A stretch of 64,000 nucleotides of DNA from Mesocentrotus franciscanus (lineage: Eukaryota; Echinodermata; Echinoidea; Camarodonta; Strongylocentrotidae), in the NCBI GenBank assembly GCA_037976565.1, contig CP137686.1, forward strand, positions 5,056,645 through 5,120,644. The letters run 5' to 3'. Both the position numbers and the translations under genes were made by a program. The notes under the pieces were generated by a model. The model had not been told where the DNA came from, searched no databases, and saw nothing but the letters and a program-made list of their open reading frames with translations. This document shows, one piece after another, positions 59,901-64,000 of this stretch (positions are counted from its first letter, which is position 1; the number at the start of each line of letters is the position of its first letter).

Positions 59901-62096
59901 ATTTTGGTTCAAGGAGCAATTCCAAACAAGCTTAAAAAGAGAGAATATAAAGGAGGAGTAGAACAAACAGTATTATACACTATATTATACAAAAATTGCT
60001 AGAAATTTCCTGATTACACAATCAAAATCATTTCTCGGTTGACACTTTTATGCTTTTCACACTCACACTGGCAAAATGTTCCTAAGCCCACTTCATTTTC
60101 ACACTCGGTTCTCTTGCCCATACAATATGAATTTGTGACCCCCGATTTCTTTCTCCTAATTTGAAGCTTTTAATCAGCCCGGGTCAGCTGTGCGCACATA
60201 CAGAACCGACTACGCGTACAATGTCCGCGCAGCTGTGCGGCTGAATCTGATTGGCTCTGATTGGATCACTCTAGGTTCGCGACCGTTCTATTTAGAGCAC
60301 GGGTGATTGACTTAAAAAAGGGAGTCTAATACTTAGTAATGGAGGTCTTAGATGATGAATCAGTAATATGGCCAATATACACACATACACACAGTTCAAT
60401 TTGATTATTATCTTCCGTATGCAATGCATGTAATTATGATCCACGTTAAAAACCCCTTGATTTCCCCCGAGCAAGAATGGTACGACCCGGCTATGCTTGG
60501 GCCAGGCGATCAAGAGGCAACACACGTAAATCAATGGAGAAAAAGCGATCGAATGCGGAAAGTTCCCAAAATCAGACGGAGGTACCGATTGGTTTCATCC
60601 TTTGATGCGGGTTTTTTTTCATCCAATGAAAATCACTTATATATCAAAATGTTCAGAATGAACTGAATGACATGAATCTTTTTCCGGTGGTAAAAAATAG
60701 CCTTCTCCCAACAAAAAACCGCCAGATATAGCCAGGAGCGTTCAGTCAAAAGTTTGGATACCACAGAAATTTTGACCAAATTGATGAAAAATGATCAATA
60801 AATGACGGTGCGATGGAACAACAAAATAGCGTGATTTTTACATCACCATACAGAAGAAAAGTCAAGTTTTCGAATGCTTTTTCCGGTGGTGAACTAGGCC
60901 GTTCGGATCAAAAGATGTAGTTGAAAAGAGGGGGATTTTGGCTTTTCACGTCAGTGCGCAGTGTGTTTGAAGAGGTCGACGCTTAAGTGTATGGGTAAAA
61001 TCCATATGTATTTGCTATGAAAAGCACAACTCATACGAGAACAAATTAACTCACAGGAGAACAATATCATCATCTGTCATCTTCATTATTGTAAGGTTCA
61101 CTTGAATTTTGACAATCAAAAGATTTCAGAAGTAGAAATAAAATTACAAATTTTGCAGTTACACCATACATGTACATGTACATGTACAAGACCGATGTTA
61201 ATATTTCTATAGCCATATATATAATGTACATTGTAGTTCCTCAGATATCTTATGATTTTCCTGCATTCACACTTAAAGGTGGTGTCTCCCTTTTGCAGGC
61301 TGAAAATATAAACTTGTGTAAATCCTATGGTAAAAAAGAGCTAATACCAACTAAAAACTCCTCTTAAAAGATTAGAACTGGTAATTGCCTCTACATGTGT
61401 ATGTGGAATTATATCGACCGTTAGGAATTTTATGTTCAGAAAATAGTCTGATTTTCAGACCCTTGTACCGTGTGGTCGTACGTTTTGTTCCGCGCAAAGA
61501 TTCAATCAGCTTAATTTTTACCATTACAAGTAGCGGGTTATTGATGTGTACAAAAGCTCATATCCTTTACAGCTCATTTTATGTATGTTATTACCAAAGA
61601 AAAAAAAAGTCAGTCAGTCACTCAATAGTGTCTGACAGTGCAGTATAGAAAGTAAATGGGTTTACTTGCATAATTTGAATACTAGGACACTGCTAACGTT
61701 TAAGTTTCGCAGATAGGACATACGTGACATATTCAGAATTCCTGCAAAGTTCTACAGAATTTGATGTTGGCTGCAAAAAGGGATACACTACCTTTAAAGC
61801 TCAAACATCATTAAAACTGGGGAATCATTTATGTAGGGCTCTCAAATACTGTAGTCGTTTGTAATAGATATTTTAATGAGTACTTATAATAATAGTCACA
61901 TTTGCACAGCACTTAATACTAGGTTTCTAAGTGCTTTACATTGTAATTATCATTGGATTCAATTGATAATCCCCAAATGATAGTGCACATGCTCTGCTCC
62001 CTGGGGAGTATTTATACTTACCAATATTAACTCAGCTTCTAAGTTGCCTAGTTTCACTTTGTCAGCGCCTTTCTTTGATTTTTTGGCACTTTCAAT
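44140..62096 (-). CDS. Tyrosine- and proline-rich adaptor-like protein, 3' part (5' end outside window)
   Basis: Minus-strand exons 62022-62096, 59488-59556, 57974-58121, 56563-56817, 55118-55375, 53851-54342, 52528-52689 and 44140-44324 join in frame to about 547 residues. The first part ([20 protein letters not shown] to [11 protein letters not shown]) is charged and helical, and could be the end of a BAR-type or other coiled-coil domain. The rest is disordered. It has tyrosine motifs DYQIP and EYLAP (YxxP, Crk/Nck SH2 type), YEIM, YEPE, YSEV and IYCNV (YxN, Grb2 SH2 type). It also has a [12 protein letters not shown] run and [12 protein letters not shown] (SH3 type PxxP). This suggests a scaffold for SH2/SH3 proteins below a tyrosine kinase. 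I do not recognise the family, and gene name and ligand are open. Five exons after the helical part are phase 1 on both sides or end-compatible, which allows exon skipping. Confidence 0.75.
45421..45580. mobile_element. TACAGTCAAACCTGTCT MITE, copy 1
   Basis: CAAACCTGTCTATAGCGATC at the left and AGCAGGTTTGACTGTA at the right, with internal GTGGTCTTTGTAGACAGG repeats. Other copies at 48304-48497 and 55500-55891. Confidence 0.72.
45711..46247 (-). mobile_element. 530-bp element (TACTATGTCCC ends), copy 2
   Basis: Inverted relative to the copies at 26019 and 61274. TTTAAAGATACTATGTCCCT at the left, GGGACATAGTACCTTTAA at the right. Confidence 0.78.
46512..47565. mobile_element. 1.05-kb composite foldback element
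   Basis: The ends ACGTGATTTTACTAATGACC with GGTCA and TGACCGGTCATTAGTAAAAT with CATGTT are inverted repeats. Inside are two hairpins, 46551-46709 (arms with ACTGCTTT..AAATAGTTGTTTTTAT) and about 46925-47130 (arms with CGACTGCT...CTAGCTGTTT). The part from 46915 rightward recurs inverted at 57035-57600. Confidence 0.65.
47621..47742. repeat. Hairpin repeat
   Basis: GGCATTAGTAAAATTACCCA at the left is matched by TGGGTAATTCTTACTAATGC at the right. The centre folds via GGTACCTT and GACTGTT blocks. It borders the element at 46512-47565. Confidence 0.7.
47877..47918. repeat. (GA)n microsatellite
   Basis: A pure 42-base GA run. Confidence 0.95.
48304..48497. mobile_element. TACAGTCAAACCTGTCT MITE, copy 2
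   Basis: The fullest copy: TACAGTCAAACCTGTCTACA at the left, GCAGGTTTGACTGTATT at the right, perfect 13-base ends, with the GTCTTTGTAGACAGGTGGT unit repeated inside. Confidence 0.78.
49697..49926 (+). repeat. Direct duplication of a ~100-bp unit
   Basis: GATGAAAATACCACTCAAGT...GCATCGAGGAAAAG...GAAAGAAAAGACATAAAA at 49697-49797 recurs at 49823-49926 with small changes. Confidence 0.75.
50324..50421 (-). CDS. Alternative terminal exon of the adaptor gene
   Basis: After a good acceptor (CTTTTTCTTACCATAG) it reads (G)[19 protein letters not shown], then [12 protein letters not shown] and a TAA stop at 50324-50326. It starts in phase 1, as needed after 52528-52689, and no GT donor lies before the stop. 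So it competes with the 44140-44324 exon as the last exon. It is tyrosine-rich like the rest of the protein. Confidence 0.7.
51389..51687. mobile_element. GGTGTTTCACAAAG MITE, intact copy A
   Basis: Ends GGGAGGTGTTTCACAAAGAC and GTCTTTGTGAAACACCCCCC. The arms are complementary for about 57 bp through ACTTTAAGTTGGACTTAACT and ATGGCAGGCC. In an intron of the adaptor gene. Confidence 0.82.
52528..52689 (-). CDS. Adaptor gene exon (tyrosine cluster)
   Basis: (D)[53 protein letters not shown]. Four or five acidic-context tyrosines. Phase 1 on both sides, donor GTACGT. Confidence 0.82.
53512..53796. mobile_element. GGTGTTTCACAAAG MITE, intact copy B
   Basis: Same arms as 51389-51687 and very similar inside, including TCAAGGGACGTACAAATCAT. 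That segment is inverted relative to copy A's interior, so the internal segment has flipped. Confidence 0.82.
53851..54342 (-). CDS. Adaptor gene large exon (proline-rich)
   Basis: 164 codons from [20 protein letters not shown] through a Ser-rich part, [33 protein letters not shown] to [10 protein letters not shown]. Phase 1 on both sides. The KPxPxP run arises from a CCAAAACCAAAGCC-type DNA repeat. Confidence 0.85.
54343..55117. other. Adaptor gene intron
   Basis: Between exons 55118-55375 and 53851-54342. Contains a short AGCAGCAGCAACAG run and a repeated TAGAAGCCTAGCATT phrase (54460 and 54866). No element with clear ends seen. Confidence 0.45.
55118..55375 (-). CDS. Adaptor gene exon (YxxP motifs)
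   Basis: [20 protein letters not shown], then [19 protein letters not shown] and [10 protein letters not shown], ending SEMPG at the donor GTTGGT. The acidic run before DYQIP and the YLAP motif suit kinase-substrate tyrosines. Phase 1 on both sides. The frame continues past the donor into the intron. Confidence 0.8.
55500..55891. mobile_element. TACAGTCAAACCTGTCT MITE, copy 3, interrupted by a SINE
   Basis: The ends ACAGTCAAACCTGTCTATAT and ACAGGTTTGACTGTATT bracket a 0.2-kb SINE (about 55625-55815) that is absent from copies 1 and 2. The SINE therefore inserted later. Confidence 0.75.
55625..55815 (+). repeat. tRNA-derived SINE, family B, copy 2
   Basis: GCGATGGCTCAGTGGTAGAG gives a good A box. 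The B box region is damaged (CCTGGTCCAAAA). The body TAGTGCCCTTTGGTAAGGCA matches copy 1 at 6261-6475. Confidence 0.75.
56563..56817 (-). CDS. Adaptor gene exon (Ser/Pro-rich)
   Basis: Begins (D)[19 protein letters not shown] and continues through [20 protein letters not shown] to TLGSHSS. Phase 1 on both sides. Disordered. Confidence 0.75.
57035..57600 (-). mobile_element. Foldback element related to 46512-47565, inverted
   Basis: Shares, in reverse orientation, CAGTGTCTCAGATTTTCTGT, TTTTAACCAATCTTTACTCA and AAGAATTCTTGGTAGATT with 47150-47260. Has its own hairpin at 57405-57590 with AGTTGAATCCGCTGCC arms, and a smaller one around AATAGTCTTTTGAAAAG. Confidence 0.65.
57974..58121 (-). CDS. 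Adaptor gene exon (end of helical region)
   Basis: [49 protein letters not shown]. Starts in phase 0 and ends in phase 1. Regular heptad-like spacing before TPKP; reads like the last helix of a BAR-type domain, which is an inference. Confidence 0.72.
58122..59487. other. Adaptor gene intron
   Basis: About 1.4 kb of AT-rich sequence with no recognised exon or element. Confidence 0.4.
59488..59556 (-). CDS. Adaptor gene exon (charged helix)
   Basis: [20 protein letters not shown] then DHK, 23 codons, phase 0 on both sides, acceptor CTCTGACAG and donor GTGAGT. Confidence 0.65.
59600..59735. repeat. Degenerate (AAAT)n / (ACTA)n tract
   Basis: AAATAAATAAATGACTAACT and similar tetranucleotide repeats, ending in TTAATTAATTAATT. 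Confidence 0.85.
59736..61273. other. Adaptor gene intron
   Basis: Contains a poly-A run at 59840-59856, a GC-richer stretch at 60170-60300, two TTTTTCCGGTGGT phrases (60679 and 60878) and an ACATGTACATGTACATGTAC palindrome near 61168. No exon was recognised. Confidence 0.4.
61274..61799 (+). mobile_element. 530-bp element (TACTATGTCCC ends), copy 3
   Basis: AAAGGTGGTGTCTCCCTTTT at the left, AAAGGGATACACTACCTTTA at the right. The right two-thirds match copy 1 closely; the left third is replaced by other sequence. Confidence 0.72.
61885..62012 (-). repeat. tRNA-derived SINE, family A, 3' fragment
   Basis: ATAATAGTCACATTTGCACA to TCTGCTCCCTGGGGAGTATT matches the 3' part of 41722-42088 in reverse. 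It ends only about 10 bases from the donor of exon 62022-62096. Confidence 0.7.
62022..62096 (-). CDS. Adaptor gene, first exon visible
   Basis: [20 protein letters not shown] then AELIL, 25 codons, phase 0 on both sides, acceptor TTAATTGCAG and donor GTAAGT on the minus strand. Upstream exons lie to the right of the window or were not recognised. Confidence 0.65.
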
Positions 62097-62349
62097 CTGC
62101 AATTAAGAATTTTGAGGATACACTTATTAATTTCATAAGATACAAAAATATAATATATTGTAAAATTGTGCCTGGGAAGAAAAAAAAAATCGCATTAAAA
62201 AGCAAATGACTTGCGAAAACACAGCGATTCCCATTACAATCATAATAATGAAACAGCACATAAAGAATACAAAGCACAAAACAAAACAAAAATCATAAGC
62301 ACATCACAAATGGTAAACAAGTAAATTTTTTTTTTTAATCCAAAAAAAA

Positions 62350-62441
62350 TCAAATACATGATATCGTCAAAATCAAATACATGATATCGTCAAAATAAAA
62401 TACATGATATCGTCAAAATAAAATACATGATATCGTCAAAA
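62350..62441. repeat. 23-bp tandem repeat, four copies
   Basis: Unit TAAAATACATGATATCGTCA with AAA, four near-identical copies in an adaptor gene intron. Confidence 0.92.
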
Positions 62442-62635
62442 TAAAATTGTTTTGACAAATGACTGCAAAAATTGAATGTTTTTTACTAGCTAGACTTCTT
62501 ACATAAATGTTGGCTTCTTGCTGTATTAGTGCATCGTAGCAAGAAAGTACAGTACATTGTAATTCAAAATGTTATCTACAGTGTATATATCTATATAGAG
62601 CTAGCATACATTTGTACTTAGCAACTTACAGGTAA

Positions 62636-63145
62636 TACAAAGTTTTGGTATGGGGTCAGGAATTTGGTTCAAATGAACATATTGGAAGCATATGCGATTT
62701 TACAATATTCAATGATCTTTGTCGCTGTTGAAATCAAGTCTAAAGTGATGAAATTGTAAATAATAAACTCTTTATATTGTATAGCTCCCTCTCAAGACTG
62801 ATATTATTTTAGCTTTAAAACAATGTTTCTTGACTACAATGGACCGATTTGCTATTCCCATTTGGAAATTTTATATCAGAACTGCATATTCTGAGATTTT
62901 CATGGTCGCAACTACCATGGACTGGCCTTAGGTGCTATTTGAAATATTTGAAATTTACCTGGAGCACCGGAAAATTTTGATTATTCAATTTCTCGAAAGC
63001 AAAAGTGTTTTAGGGGCTAAATTTTCTAGTGCTTAATTGCTTATAAAACATCCACAGGGGCATCCAAATATATCAACATTTTAAAGAAATACTATACATC
63101 CAATTTTCAAAATTTCCCAAAACTTTGCATTATCTTTAATTACCC
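62636..63145 (-). repeat. 0.5-kb dispersed repeat, copy 2
   Basis: Reverse copy of 29195-29690. Shared blocks include AAATTTGGTTCAAATGAACA-type and AGCAAAAGTGTTTTAGGGGC. Identity is high but with several small indels. Confidence 0.7.
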
Positions 63146-64000
63146 TAAATGCCCCTTGTAAAATATATTTTGTTTTTTGTTTTTGAGTAACTCAAGAATG
63201 AAAGGTGGACTGGTTGAATTAGGGCCTTTGTTTAAAATTTTTAGATGTAAGCTTTAATATGTCACATTCTCAAGAAGCATCAATAGAGACACATTCACTT
63301 TTCAAATACTTATGTATATACTTATAAATTAGTTGTAAACTGTATATCTACTTAATATCACGTTTTTGGGTGGTGTATTATACCAGCATGGATGGATTCT
63401 CTACTTTTAAATTCAATGACAGTGGAAATGCATTTCAAGTAAGTTATCATGTGACCACATGAGAGATACATCACTTGTTTCTATATGACTAAGATTTGGA
63501 CCAAAGTACCTTCAGGTTTTCAAAAGGATACATTATCTAGAACCAGAAAACTTGAAGACAAAGTGATTACTGATTATAATCATAATTACTTCCAAAACTA
63601 AAAAAGTATTATTCAGCGTTATGCAATGAACGTCAAGTTTGAAGATGGTTATTCCTTTCAAAAAAGTAAATTATTTCAATGTAAAAGTTATTAAATCTCA
63701 AATGCCTCATATTGCTCCCTACATCCATTCTGAACATATCCATGCATCTAATATGACATACATGTATATACAAAGGTAGAACTGTACTTTTGTTATGAGT
63801 TCTTCAAATGGTGAAAATTTCTTTGTATGGGAATTTTTAATCTGATATCATTTAAAGAGATCGTCTCATCATTAAAAAAGAATAAGTGCCAGTTAGCCAA
63901 TACTACAGGTTGTACATGTACATTCTAAAGAGCCATTATTTTTTCAGATGACAATTTAATTTATTTAAGGGATAGTTAATCATTCTATAAAGGAAACCAA
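63146..64000. other. AT-rich end of the window
   Basis: Presumably an intron of the adaptor gene or its upstream flank. No exon, element or gene was recognised. Confidence 0.4.

Noticed and set aside
62350..62441. Possible CRISPR-like array
   Set aside because: The four units are contiguous with no spacers, and the context is a eukaryotic intron.

Overview
This window is animal nuclear DNA: AT-rich, with introns in most coding units, GT-AG splice sites, many microsatellites and a dense load of short inverted-repeat elements and tRNA-derived SINEs. The gene content and the repeat style fit an echinoderm, most likely a sea urchin. Species is an inference; nothing in the sequence names it. No ribosomal RNA, free-standing tRNA gene, CRISPR array or bacterial operon was seen.

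Three protein-coding genes can be assembled exon by exon, with splice phases that add up. (1) Plus strand, 1003-7030: MPDU1, the ER PQ-loop protein needed to use dolichol-phosphate-mannose and -glucose. Five exons give 250 residues, intact from start to stop. (2) Plus strand, 12815-30039: a membrane guanylate cyclase with an extracellular NIT (nitrate/nitrite-sensing type) domain between two transmembrane helices. Thirteen exons give about 696 residues. The gene carries two single-base frameshifts, in exons 2 and 3. It also has Glu where the second metal-binding Asp of the cyclase is expected. (3) Minus strand, from beyond the right edge down to 44140: the 3' part of a tyrosine- and proline-rich adaptor-like protein that I could not name. 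Eight exons are in order, and a ninth (50324-50421) fits as an alternative terminal exon.

The rest is intergenic or intronic and full of repeats. Layout: 1-1000, upstream region of MPDU1; 2.3-3.5 kb, one element nested in another inside MPDU1 intron 2; 7-12.8 kb, MPDU1 3' region, an 8-bp-TSD element in a microsatellite, and the upstream region of the cyclase gene; 12.8-30 kb, the cyclase gene with a 490-bp TCA repeat, a long hairpin element and many other elements in its introns; 31.2-33.4 kb, two 15-bp tandem arrays in opposite orientation, resembling the sea urchin TU foldback elements; 34.7-35.85 kb, a hAT-like non-autonomous element with a perfect 8-bp target duplication; 36-44 kb, AT-rich DNA with SINEs, a large foldback element and further inverted-repeat elements; 44-62 kb, the adaptor gene with element-rich introns; 62-64 kb, an upstream intron of the adaptor gene.

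The genes do not form a functional cluster. The cyclase is the most interesting: it predicts cGMP production controlled by a nitrogen oxide ligand or another signal sensed by the NIT domain. The adaptor, with YxxP, YxN and PxxP motifs, suggests SH2/SH3 scaffolding.
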